DNA from: Candidatus Defluviicoccus seviourii
GTDB lineage: Bacteria; Pseudomonadota; Alphaproteobacteria; Rhodospirillales; Defluviicoccaceae
Assembly (NCBI GenBank): GCA_900609035.2
Contig: UXAT02000013.1
Location: 1 to 62,654 of the forward strand
DNA length: 62,654 bases
Direction of reading: 5' to 3'
Position numbers and translations under genes: made by a program. Numbering within the stretch: position 1 is the stretch's first letter; each line of letters opens with the position of its first letter. Below, in pieces: positions 25,451 to 33,569 of the stretch. Below the pieces are notes generated by a model, which was given only the letters and a program-made list of their open reading frames with translations, searched no databases and was not told the origin of the DNA.

Positions 25451-25749
25451 TCATGGCCCGCCCGAAGCCGATGGCGCACGCGCCAACCATGGCGGAGCAG
25501 TACGAGCTGTTGCGCGAAGCGATGCTGGGCGCGGCACTGGCCCCGGACTCCCGCGCCGGGCTGATCGTCCTTCTGCAGCGCGGCATGTGGGCGTGGGCTC
25601 GCACGATCGTCCTCGATCGTGGCCGGCAAAGACCGATCCCGGCCTCCACTGTCCCCCCGCCGAAGCTGGACGGGCCCTGCGAACGGCGCGCGGTCGTCCA
25701 CCTGCTCGCCGCCATGGCTATGACGATAACTGACCGGAGACCAGCATGA
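25447..25749 (+). CDS. Small protein of the recombinase element
   Basis: A 100-residue protein (MIMARPKPMAHAPTMAEQYELLREAML...) with a C-terminal VVHLLAAMAMT. It has ATGA overlaps at both ends, with the helix-turn-helix gene before it and the recombinase after it, so the three are translated as a unit. I do not recognise a domain; the basic, alanine-rich make-up suggests a DNA- or protein-binding accessory. A shorter counterpart stands before the truncated recombinase at 29442-29639. Confidence 0.7.
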   Translation: MIMARPKPMAHAPTMAEQYELLREAMLGAALAPDSRAGLIVLLQRGMWAWARTIVLDRGRQRPIPASTVPPPKLDGPCERRAVVHLLAAMAMTITDRRPA

Positions 25750-27863
25750 ACGACTCACTCAAGGTCCAACCTCGTCATCTCGAACGGGGCGCCTATCTCT
25801 ACGTCCGGCAATCATCGATGCGCCAGGTGATCGAGAACGTCGAGAGCACCAAGCGGCAATACGCCCTTCGTGGCCGCGCGAGCGCGCTCGGCTGGCGCGA
25901 CGATCAGATCATCGTCATCGACAGCGACCAGGGGGAATCCGGGGCGTCAGCGTCGTGGCGCGAAGGATTCCAGCGCCTGGTGACCGATGTCGGCATGGGC
26001 CGCGCCGGGATCGTCATGGGGCTGGAGGTGTCCCGACTGGCAAGGAACAACGCCGATTGGCATCGACTGTTGGAGATCTGCGCCCTCGCCGATACGCTGA
26101 TTCTCGACGAGGACGGCGTGTATGATCCGGCCACCTTCAACGATCGGCTCCTGCTCGGCCTCAAGGGAACGATGAGCGAGGCCGAGCTCCATGTCCTCAA
26201 GGCCCGATTGCGCGGCGGGATCCTGAACAAGGTGCGGCGCGGCGAATATCGCTGTCCGCTCCCGACCGGCCTGGCGTACGACGACGTCGGCAACGTCGTG
26301 CTCGAACCGGATGCGCAAATCAGGGACACGATCGCGTACTTCTTCGAGACATTCTCGCGGGTTGGGTCCGCCTGCCAGACGGTCAAAGTGTTCCGCAAGG
26401 AGGGGATTCGCTTTCCTTCTCGGATCCGCAATCAAAAGACGACAATCTTCCAACCGCTGACCCTATCGACAGCGATCCGCGCACTGAACAATCCCCGCTA
26501 CGCGGGCGCCTACGTCTACGGTCGGCGACATTATAGGCGCGCCGCCGATGGGAAGAAGCTGCTCCGAAAACGCGAACAGGGTGACTGGCTTGCCTGCATT
26601 CCCAACGCCCATCCCGGCTACATCACCTGGGAGCAGTTCCAGCAGAATCTCAAGATCCTCGAGGCCAATGGTCGCGGCTTCGACGTCGCGCGTGCCTCGC
26701 CACCGCGGGAGGGCTCGGCGCTGCTGCAGGGGCGCGCGGTGTGCGAGCGCTGCGGCAGGCATCTCGGCGCTCGCTATGTCGCCCGGCGCGGCAGGCTGGA
26801 GGCATGGTACGTCTGCGGCCAGGCACACACTTCCCGTGGTGAACCGAGTTGCCAATCGATCGCAGGCCAGCCCATCGACACCGCGATCGGCGAACTGATC
26901 GCCACCGAGATGACACCCGCGGCCGTGGAACTGGCCCTGGAGATCCGCAAAGAAATTGAAGCGCGTCATGAGGAAGCCGATCGGCTCCGCCTTTGCGCCG
27001 TCGAACGCGCCCAGTTCGAGGCCGATCTCGCACAGCGGCGCTTCATGCTGGTCGATCCGAACAACCGCTTGGTCGCTGATACCCTTGAACGCGAATGGAA
27101 CGACAAGCTGCACGCCTTGGCCAAGGCGCGAGAAGAAAGAGAACGCGAGCGGCAGAAGGACCGCGCTGCTATCGATGACGCAATCCGCGCACGCCTGGTC
27201 GCCATGACGACGGACTTCAGGACGCTTTGGCGTGATCCGAGCCTGCCGAACCGCGAGCGCAAGCGGCTGCTCGCCTACATCGTCGAGGACGTCACTCTCG
27301 TTAAACTTCCGGCCGAAGGAACGACGCGGATCCATGTCCGCTTCAAGGGCGGCAAAACCGAGACCCTGACAACGCAGAACCCCAAATCGTCGGCTCAGCA
27401 GGTCAAGACCGATCCCAAGGTGGTCGAACTCGTCGACACGCTCCTCGACAACCACATCTACCCCGAAATCGCCGACATTCTGAACGACCGAGGAATCCGG
27501 CCCGGCGGTTCGGCACGCAGCGGCCAAGCCGACGCGCGGTTCACTGCCCTACGGGTTGCCTATCTCGCCAACGAGTACGGACTCCGCTCCCGCTACGACC
27601 GGCTCCGAGCTCGAGGCTTGTTGACGCGGCAGGAGGCGGCATCGAGTCTTGGAATCTGCGAAAGTACTCTGATCCGGTGGGTCGAGCACGGCCTCGTCGC
27701 GCGGCATGCCTACAACGCCCATGCGTATCTCTATCAAGCGCCAGGGCCAAACCCGCCGCTCAAACAAAGCAGCCGATGGAACCGGCTCACCGATCGGGCA
27801 GTAGCGATCCGCCAGACAAGCCAAGCAAAATGCCCACATCCAATGACAGGAGATGCAGTATGA
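25746..27863 (+). CDS. Large serine recombinase, intact
   Basis: A 705-residue recombinase. The N-terminal resolvase domain has YLYVRQSSMRQV with the catalytic Ser, GLEVSRLARNNADWHRLLEI and GLKGTMSEAELHVLKARLRGG. Next comes a recombinase domain (NNPRYAGAYVYGRR), then a zinc ribbon (CERCGRHLGARY...WYVCGQ), a long coiled coil, and a C-terminal helix-turn-helix (LTRQEAASSLGICESTLIRWVEHGL). It is full-length and its stop is 15 bp from the element's end. It presumably carried the element into tnpB. Confidence 0.92.
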   Translation: MNDSLKVQPRHLERGAYLYVRQSSMRQVIENVESTKRQYALRGRASALGWRDDQIIVIDSDQGESGASASWREGFQRLVTDVGMGRAGIVMGLEVSRLARNNADWHRLLEICALADTLILDEDGVYDPATFNDRLLLGLKGTMSEAELHVLKARLRGGILNKVRRGEYRCPLPTGLAYDDVGNVVLEPDAQIRDTIAYFFETFSRVGSACQTVKVFRKEGIRFPSRIRNQKTTIFQPLTLSTAIRALNNPRYAGAYVYGRRHYRRAADGKKLLRKREQGDWLACIPNAHPGYITWEQFQQNLKILEANGRGFDVARASPPREGSALLQGRAVCERCGRHLGARYVARRGRLEAWYVCGQAHTSRGEPSCQSIAGQPIDTAIGELIATEMTPAAVELALEIRKEIEARHEEADRLRLCAVERAQFEADLAQRRFMLVDPNNRLVADTLEREWNDKLHALAKAREERERERQKDRAAIDDAIRARLVAMTTDFRTLWRDPSLPNRERKRLLAYIVEDVTLVKLPAEGTTRIHVRFKGGKTETLTTQNPKSSAQQVKTDPKVVELVDTLLDNHIYPEIADILNDRGIRPGGSARSGQADARFTALRVAYLANEYGLRSRYDRLRARGLLTRQEAASSLGICESTLIRWVEHGLVARHAYNAHAYLYQAPGPNPPLKQSSRWNRLTDRAVAIRQTSQAKCPHPMTGDAV

Positions 27864-27873
27864 AGCCAGGTGG

Positions 27874-28079
27874 TTGTAGTAGAGGCAAAAGCCCTGGCCG
27901 TCCCAAAACAGAAGTTTGATTCGGTCGCCTCGATGGCCGCGGAAGGCGAACACCGCGCCCGAGGCGGGGTTCTGCTTCAGCACCTGCTGCGCCGCCGCGG
28001 CCAGCCCGCTAATCCCCTTGCGCATGTCGGTCACGCCGCAGGCGAGATAGACCCGCACCCCCGTGCCGGGCCCGATCAT
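27874..28079 (-). pseudogene. tnpB: IS66 tnpB, N-terminal half (copy 2)
   Basis: The ATG at 28079 overlaps the tnpA stop as ATGA. The frame holds VRVYLACGVTDMRKGISGL and FAFRGHRGDRIKLLFWDGQG, the N-terminal half of TnpB, and is cut at CLYY by the recombinase element. The other half is at 24295-24498. Confidence 0.85.
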
Positions 28080-28456
28080 GCGTCCTCGACCGCGCGGATC
28101 AGGCGTCGCAGTTCCACTGTTGGCAGTGACGACAGCACCTTCAGGCTCCGGCCACCGGCTACGCCGATCTCGATCACCCAATCGGCCGCTTCGCCAGGCG
28201 GTGCCGGCTGCTCCAACAGTGCCGATGTGGCCACATCCACTGGCACGAAGCCGATGATGCCCGTGCCCGCCTCGGTCAGCCGCTCTCGCCTCAGCTCCGC
28301 GCGCCACTGATAGATCTGCGCCCGCGACACGTCGCGCCGCCGCGCCACTTCAGCCACCCGCGCCTCGGGCGCAAACGCCTCGCGCACGATCCGAACCTTC
28401 TCGTCGACCGACCACCGTCGACGCCGCTCCGCGCCAACCAAAACCTCTGCACGCAT
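28076..28456 (-). CDS. tnpA: IS66-family TnpA (copy 2)
   Basis: A 126-residue helix-turn-helix protein: ERRRRWSVDEKVRIVREAF, VAEVARRRDVSRAQIYQWRAELRRERL, then a variable linker and a conserved acidic end. This is the usual IS66 TnpA. The ATG at 28456 was chosen over 28471. It belongs with the tnpB half it overlaps. The outer inverted repeat expected upstream of it is missing, since a truncated recombinase starts within about 80 bp. Confidence 0.85.
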   Translation of the reverse strand: MRAEVLVGAERRRRWSVDEKVRIVREAFAPEARVAEVARRRDVSRAQIYQWRAELRRERLTEAGTGIIGFVPVDVATSALLEQPAPPGEAADWVIEIGVAGGRSLKVLSSLPTVELRRLIRAVEDA

Positions 28457-28492
28457 CCCAATGCTCCGCAAGCGACGTCGTTAACGACGTCC

Positions 28493-29464
28493 TTAACGAC
28501 GCATCTTCGCAGAGCGTGCTTCGCAGCAAAAGGCGGCCCAGACCGGCCGGTTACGATTGTCCTCGTACTCCTGCCAGCTGATGTAGCCAGAGTGGGCGTC
28601 GCGCAGCAGCACGTTCCAGTCCTCTCTCGGCTTCGTGACGCCGCTGGTCTTGCGGGCGCGACCGCCCTCGATCTTCGTCCGCTGGCCTTTCCGGCCGAAG
28701 GCATAGGCGCCAGCATAGAGCGGATTGTGCAGGATCTGCATGACGCTGTGATACGCGGGCGCTTTCCAGACCAGCTTCTGGACGTCGACGTTGCGCAGGA
28801 CGACGGGCATCTTCAGGCCGGCTTGGCGCAACCACAGGAAGACCTGCCGCGCGCTGCCCAGCTCGCGGAACTTGGCGAAGACCAGACGGATCGTCTCGAC
28901 GACATGCTCGTCGGGATCGATCTCGATCTTTCCCGCCTCGCTCCAGCAGAAGCCGGGCGGCAGCATGAACCGGAGTTCGCCGCGTCCCGCCTTCTGGTCG
29001 CGCGCCACAAGTCCCCGTTGCCGCATCAGGCTCAACTCGTATTCTGACATCGTCCCCTTCAGCCCGAGCAGCAGGCGATCATTGACCAGCCGCGGATCGT
29101 AGGCTCCGTCCGGATCGACGACCAGGCTGCCGGCCAGTGCACACAGCTCGATCAGATGATGCCAGTCCCGGCCGTTGCGCGCCAATCGCGACGCCTCGAT
29201 GCAGTACACGGCGCCGACATCGCCGGAGCAGACCAGCGCCACCAGCCGTTCGAACCCTGGGCGCTGCATTCGGCCCGATCCGGAGCGGCCGAGGTCATCG
29301 TCGATCACCGTCACCGCGGCAAAGCCCTTGACCCTCGCCGTCTCCGCCAAGTCGTACTGACGGCGCTGGCTTTCCAGATTGCCGGTGACCTGCGCCATGG
29401 TCGATTGGCGGACGTAGACGACGGCAGTGCGGGCGAGATGATCAGCCGTGATCTTGCTGCTCAC
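28493..29464 (-). pseudogene. Truncated large serine recombinase (second element)
   Basis: About 323 residues of a recombinase that should be near 600-700. The start GTG at 29464 follows AAGGGAGG. VVYVRQSTMAQVTGNLESQRR holds the catalytic Ser; CIEASRLARNGRDWHHLIEL and GLKGTMSEYELSLMRQRG follow, then the recombinase domain (HNPLYAGAYAFGRKGQRT). Similarity stops at YISWQEYEDNRNR and the frame then runs into foreign sequence, so the zinc ribbon and C-terminal DNA-binding parts are lost. It is a different family member from the intact recombinase on the opposite strand. Confidence 0.85.
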
Positions 29465-29639
29465 CGTCGCCTCCCTTGATCGTCGACGTCGTTTCTTCCC
29501 TCTCCAGGGCTGCCAGCAGCAGGTCGGCCAGCGCCTCCACCAGCCCCTGCGTGCTTTGCTCCTCCACCGGCACCGGCACGTCCAGCCGCTCCAGCGCCAG
29601 GACAAGCTGCCCGCGACTTCGCTCCTGACTTCTCCGCAC
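29442..29639 (-). CDS. Small accessory protein of the second recombinase element
   Basis: A 65-residue protein (VRRSQERSRGQLVLALERLDVPVPVEEQ... then LVEALADLLLAALERE). GTG 29639 follows GGAGAGGGACG. Its end overlaps the recombinase start. A protein of this type commonly precedes such recombinases; function unknown. Confidence 0.6.
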   Translation of the reverse strand: MRRSQERSRGQLVLALERLDVPVPVEEQSTQGLVEALADLLLAALEREETTSTIKGGDGEQQDHG

Positions 29640-29935
29640 CGTCCCTCTCCTTCCCGGTTGAAGGACGGAAGTCTGCGCCCCGCGTCCGACGCCCGCCGAG
29701 CGCTGCAAGCACCGCGGCAAGCTCGTTGAGCCCCTCGATGCTGATCTCCGGCGGACCCAGCGTCATGCCGGCGCAATAGCCCGCGTCGAACATCCAGTTC
29801 GGCAGCTCGCGGCACAGATCCGGCCGTTCCTGCGTGTAGATGCAGGTCAGCGCCCTGCCGCGCCGGAACGGCGAGACCTGCAGTGTGCGGCCGAACAACG
29901 GATGCCAGCGGTAGGCGACCGTCGCGAATCGAAAA
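29461..29935 (-). CDS. DUF5372-like protein of the second recombinase element
   Basis: The frame reads YGFRFATVAYRWHPLFGRTL, then ELPNWMFDAGYCAGM and PPEISIEGLNELAAVLAALGG, which fits the HPL-type DUF5372 proteins that precede serine recombinases. No normal start codon is visible near the 5' end. The last third is low-complexity Ala/Gly and overlaps the accessory gene, so the true end is unsure. It is the first gene of the truncated element. Confidence 0.5.
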
Positions 29936-29956
29936 CCGTATGCGGAATGTCGGTAG

Positions 29957-30112
29957 CTCTCCGCGACGACCCCTGAAAACGTACAAATCGCCCGTGTGCG
30001 GATCGCGATGCAGCGCCTCCTGGACCTGCACCGCCAGGCCGTTCATGCCACGGCGCATGTCCGTCCGGCCGACCGCCAGCCACACCCGCACCCCGCTCGC
30101 AATCGAGATCAT
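29957..30112 (-). pseudogene. tnpB: IS66 tnpB, 5' fragment (copy 1)
   Basis: ATG 30112 overlaps the tnpA stop as ATGA. VRVWLAVGRTDMRRGMNGL and LYVFRGRRG are the N-terminal part of TnpB. Similarity ends at RGRRG, where the second recombinase element begins. No matching C-terminal half for this copy was found. Confidence 0.8.
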
Positions 30113-30555
30113 CGGCGCCGCAACGCCGCGATCACCGCCGCCGCCAGCTCCGGCGGCGTCGACGCGGGAATCCGCAGCCGTGACGAACCGGCCAGCTCGA
30201 CCTCGATCGCCGGCACGACCGCATCGGAAGCGTCAGAACGCCACGCCTCGACGCGACGACGGGCCGGCGGACAGTCCCGCTCGCCGCACTCATCGCCTCT
30301 GCCGTGGCCGTCGCCACATCCGTCACCGTCGCTCGCGGCGACAATCGGCGCCAGGACCACTTCGGCAAACCCGCTGGGTGCGGCTCCCAGCTCCCGCCGC
30401 CAACGGTAAATCAGGCTCGCGCAGACATCCGCCCGGCGCGCCACGTCCGACACCACCGCGCCGCGGGCAAACGCCGCCGCGACGATCGTCCGCTTCTCTT
30501 CAAGACTGAACCGCCGCCGCCGCTCCGGCCCGGTCAGAACATGAACCTGCCCCAT
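30109..30555 (-). CDS. tnpA: IS66-family TnpA (copy 1)
   Basis: A 148-residue protein. ERRRRFSLEEKRTIVAAAF, then VVSDVARRADVCASLIYRWRREL, is the TnpA helix-turn-helix; a long Gly/Asp/Arg linker and a C-terminal VELAGSSRLRIPAS follow. ATG 30555 was chosen over the 30624 extension. The island's right inverted repeat ends 103 bp upstream, so this copy belongs to the outer element. Confidence 0.85.
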   Translation of the reverse strand: MGQVHVLTGPERRRRFSLEEKRTIVAAAFARGAVVSDVARRADVCASLIYRWRRELGAAPSGFAEVVLAPIVAASDGDGCGDGHGRGDECGERDCPPARRRVEAWRSDASDAVVPAIEVELAGSSRLRIPASTPPELAAAVIAALRRR

Positions 30556-30658
30556 AAGCACCGCCTCTTGCACCGGTGCAAACACCAGTGCTTGCACCGG
30601 CGCCAAGGCAAGCCACAACCTCATGCCAAGCGGAAGGCGGCCCTCGCCGGATGCTTAC

Positions 30659-30666
30659 GGCGGTAA
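30659..30666. repeat. Target-site duplication, right copy (GGCGGTAA)
   Basis: Exact match to 22605-22612 and directly next to the right inverted repeat, marking the outer boundary of the IS66-type island. Confidence 0.85.
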
Positions 30667-30679
30667 GGTAATCGGCCGA

Positions 30680-30916
30680 TCAGAACCGCGAGGTGTCGGT
30701 GGGCGACGCTTGCTCGCGGTACATTGGGATCAGTTCCTTGAGGTTTTCGATCCCGAAGTCGGTGAACGCCGGGGTATACTCTTCGCCGACCCCGTAGACG
30801 GAGATGACGCCGTCTTCAGGCTCCATCTCGATGACGATTTCGTGGAGGAAGTCCTCGTCCTCTTTGAGCATTTCCGCTACCCGGGCGAGGGTGAAGACGG
30901 AAGAGATGGCAGCCAC
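30680..30916 (-). CDS. Small conserved hypothetical protein
   Basis: About 78 residues: VFTLARVAEMLKEDEDFLHEI, then MEPEDGVISVYGVGEEYTPAFTDFGIENLKELI. I recall a family of small bacterial proteins with this GVGE...AFTDFGIENL pattern, but no function. The start is unsure; GTG 30916 with AAGGCAG upstream is the best. The stop is 14 bp from the island's duplication, so the IS66 insertion lies just beyond its 3' end. 30917-31079 holds nothing clear. Confidence 0.55.
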   Translation of the reverse strand: MAAISSVFTLARVAEMLKEDEDFLHEIVIEMEPEDGVISVYGVGEEYTPAFTDFGIENLKELIPMYREQASPTDTSRF

Positions 30917-31079
30917 GATCAGGCTGCCTTGGCGGCGCTGTTGGAAGGGCTCGACTGGTCGCGGGTGAATGTGCCCCGCCTCAGCCTGCCGAAGGTGACA
31001 CAATAGGCTGTTGGAAAGTGCCCCGGATAGCGCAAAATATTTGGCAAGGCTCTGGAATCGTGCTTCGGATCGCTGATGA

Positions 31080-31728
31080 TCATGGCTTTCGAGCCTCAAC
31101 ATAAACGCTCTCCTCGGCGCGTTCACAAAGGTCCAGTGCTCCAGTGTCTGCAATTCGCGTAACTCCAGCTGGGAGCAGTTCGGCGTCAACAAAACCGGCG
31201 CGCATCAGCGCTGTGGCCAAAGATTGACCGTCATAGATCCACTTGTGACCACGGAAACCCAAGATTGCCATTCTGACCCGCTCAATAATCCCTTGAGGAT
31301 TCCGATCCATCATACAGAGACTCTGAACAAACTTATCCCCGTCCTGATCGGTGAGATAGCGCTCCACACATATGCGCAGATCAGGAACAGCGATGCGAAT
31401 AACCCCCCCCCGGCCTGAGGACACGAAGAGCCTCCACAAAAAAGCCTTGTGCCTCCTCCCGCCCAAGATGCTCGACCATGTGGCTTGAATACACAACCTC
31501 AACAGAGCCAGAAGGTTCCGGTATTATACGTGTGGCATCAGCGAACTTGATCTGGTTCTCTCTGCAAAACGCGATATAACTCGCCTGCGATGGTTGAAGC
31601 AGCCCCACTGACAACAGTGCTTTCTCGGCGAAATATGGCAATCGGGCGATCCGCAGGCTCAACGAATTGTCATAATTATGCCATCCCGGTGTCGGTGTCC
31701 GGCCGCAGCCTATGTTAACGCGCGTCAT
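31080..31728 (-). pseudogene. Methyltransferase split by a nine-G run
   Basis: ATG 31728 starts TRVNIGCGRTPTPGWHNYD, SAM motif I of a class I methyltransferase. The frame runs to VEHLGREEAQGFFVEALRVLRPGG, then shifts at nine consecutive Gs (31403-31411 on the plus strand as Cs). With eight Gs the next words would be VIRIAVPDLRICVERYL, which lies in the alternate frame and continues to 31080 (FVDAELLPAGVTRIADTGALDL). So the gene is complete apart from one base. The start overlaps the carbamoyltransferase stop as ATGA. It could be a switchable gene, a recent mutation or a base-calling error. Confidence 0.8.
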
Positions 31729-33464
31729 CGCTCGATCAGCCAGTTTTCGAGCACCAGAACATCCATCTTCGTCCTCAGAAAACAATTCAAAGCTTCTTCA
31801 GGCTTACAGACGACAGGCTCGTTCTCGTTGAAGGACGTGTTAAGAAGGATGGGAACACCAGTCCTCCGCTCGAACACTTCAATCAGGCGATAGTATCGCG
31901 GGTTCTCCTCTTGTCGCACCGTCTGTAGCCGACCGCTGCCGTCGACGTGGGTGACAGCGGGAATCTGCGCTCTTTTTTCCTCACGTATGGGGAAAACGTG
32001 CGACATGAAGGGCACATCCGCCTCGACCTCAAACCAAGCGCTTACGTGCTCGCGTAAGACACTGGGCGCGAACGGCCGGAACGACTCCCGACGCTTAATC
32101 TTCTGATTGAGGATATCTTTCATGTCCGCTCGCCGAGGATCCGCCAGGATAGAACGGGCGCCCAGAGCACGGGGGCCCCATTCCATTCGGCCGTGGAACC
32201 AACCCACAACGTGCCCTTGAATCAGGTGGTCGACGGTCCTGGAAATGAGGCCCTCCTCATCGGCCACGAGGCTCACCTTGCAGTCTTGCTCCGCAAGGGT
32301 CTCCCTTTCCCCCTCAAGCACAGTCCCGCACGCATCATTGTCGTATGACGTGCCCCAAAAGCCGTGGGTAATGGGGCGGCAACGCTCGGCGCCAGCCGCA
32401 CGGGCTGCTAGCAGCGCGGCTCCCACGGCACCTCCTGCATCACCCGAGGCAGCCGCTATGTAGACGTCGCGAAATGGCGTGTGGCCCGTGAGTTTACCGT
32501 TGGCAACGGAGTTCGCCGCGCAGCCGCCCGCCATGACAAGCTGGTCGATGCGATATCGCTGATGAATCTCCCTCAACATGGCAAACAACACCTCCTCATA
32601 AAGGGCCTGCGCGGAACGGGCGAGGTCCTTGTGGTGCTGTTCAAGGGGCGCGTCGGGTTTGCGAGACGGCCCGAATTCACGCTCCAACTCTGCCGAAAAC
32701 AGACTATCGAATCGCGGCACCCCTCCATCAAACTCGAAAGCGACCCGTTCTCGATGATGACGGAAGTAGCGCAAGCCGAGGTGATAACCGGACTCCGGCT
32801 TGTGCCATGCGAGGCGCTTCAGATGGTCCAAGAAACTTGGTTCGCCGTAAGGAGCGAGTCCCATAACTTTGTACTCGTCGCCGTAACTCCAAAAACCAAG
32901 GTACTGGGTCAATGCCTGGTAAAATATCCCCAGAGAATGTGGAAAATAAACCCGCCGCGCGATTTCGATCCGATCATTGACGCCAACGCCCCACGCAGCA
33001 CTGGCAAAATCGCCGAATCCGTCGACGGACACAGCAATGGCCTGTTCGAATGGCGACGGGTAGAACGCGCTTGCGAGATGAGCCAAATGATGCTCGACAG
33101 GCTGGACTCTCACGCGCGCCTTGTCATTGGGAAATGCCTCTTCAAGAAAAGTGGCTGCCGATAGCCTGTTGCTTCTGGTACGCAACTTTTCGAGAATCAA
33201 AGCAAGTGACGGACGAGAGCGCACACCGAACCAGAAGCGCTGCCATTGCGCAGCCTTTGGGTCAGAGTTGATCGCGATAGCAGAGATATCTCGAAGTTTG
33301 CAGCCAACTGAGCTCAAGCAAAAACGAACGGCCTCGCTGGGAAAACCGGCCCAATGTTTGACACGCCTAAAACGCTCCTCCTCGGCCGCAGCTTTCAGTT
33401 CGCCATCGACCACGATGGCAGCTGCGGAATCAGGGTGGAAAGCATTTAATCCAAGAACAATCAC
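31725..33464 (-). CDS. NodU/CmcH-family carbamoyltransferase
   Basis: A 579-residue enzyme of the carbamoyltransferase family. VIVLGLNAFHPDSAAAIVVDG opens the Kae1-like domain; EEERFRRVKHWAGFPSEA, HHLAHLASAFYPSPFEQAIAVSVDGFGD and VMAGGCAANSVANGK give the metal- and adenylate-binding parts; the C-terminal domain has RMEWGPRALGARSILADPR and ILLNTSFNENEPVV. It transfers carbamoyl from carbamoyl phosphate to a sugar hydroxyl, as NodU does for Nod factors. The start is a GTG at 33464; a TTG at 33479 is possible. Its stop overlaps the methyltransferase start, so both probably decorate the same glycan. Confidence 0.92.
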   Translation of the reverse strand: MIVLGLNAFHPDSAAAIVVDGELKAAAEEERFRRVKHWAGFPSEAVRFCLSSVGCKLRDISAIAINSDPKAAQWQRFWFGVRSRPSLALILEKLRTRSNRLSAATFLEEAFPNDKARVRVQPVEHHLAHLASAFYPSPFEQAIAVSVDGFGDFASAAWGVGVNDRIEIARRVYFPHSLGIFYQALTQYLGFWSYGDEYKVMGLAPYGEPSFLDHLKRLAWHKPESGYHLGLRYFRHHRERVAFEFDGGVPRFDSLFSAELEREFGPSRKPDAPLEQHHKDLARSAQALYEEVLFAMLREIHQRYRIDQLVMAGGCAANSVANGKLTGHTPFRDVYIAAASGDAGGAVGAALLAARAAGAERCRPITHGFWGTSYDNDACGTVLEGERETLAEQDCKVSLVADEEGLISRTVDHLIQGHVVGWFHGRMEWGPRALGARSILADPRRADMKDILNQKIKRRESFRPFAPSVLREHVSAWFEVEADVPFMSHVFPIREEKRAQIPAVTHVDGSGRLQTVRQEENPRYYRLIEVFERRTGVPILLNTSFNENEPVVCKPEEALNCFLRTKMDVLVLENWLIER

Positions 33465-33569
33465 CGCAACCCCATGCAAACGGTGTAAAGCTTATAAATT
33501 AATAGGCCAGCCGCGCGAACACAAACGTCCAACGCACAAGACATTTCCATTCTTAGTGGTGTTATTGCT

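Larger units (their letters stand above)
24494..27878 (+). mobile_element. Serine-recombinase element (Y4b-like) inserted in tnpB
   Basis: Both junctions carry TTGTA (24494-24498 and 27874-27878). Deleting 24499-27878 (3,380 bp) rejoins tnpB in frame as ...CLYY-KRLEQG..., the expected sequence. The element carries four rightward genes, the last three coupled by ATGA overlaps. It resembles the y4bA-D type groups of rhizobia; this comparison is from memory. Confidence 0.8.
22613..30658. mobile_element. Nested IS66-type island, 8.0 kb
   Basis: The outer ends are inverted repeats beginning GTAAGCATCCGGCGA, with 21 of the first 22 bases matching. An exact GGCGGTAA duplication flanks both. Within are, from right to left: tnpA and the 5' end of tnpB (copy 1), a truncated serine-recombinase element, a second tnpA, a second tnpB split by an intact serine-recombinase element, and tnpC. 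The simplest story is one IS66 insertion followed by nested insertions and a recombination that removed one tnpC. Confidence 0.8.
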
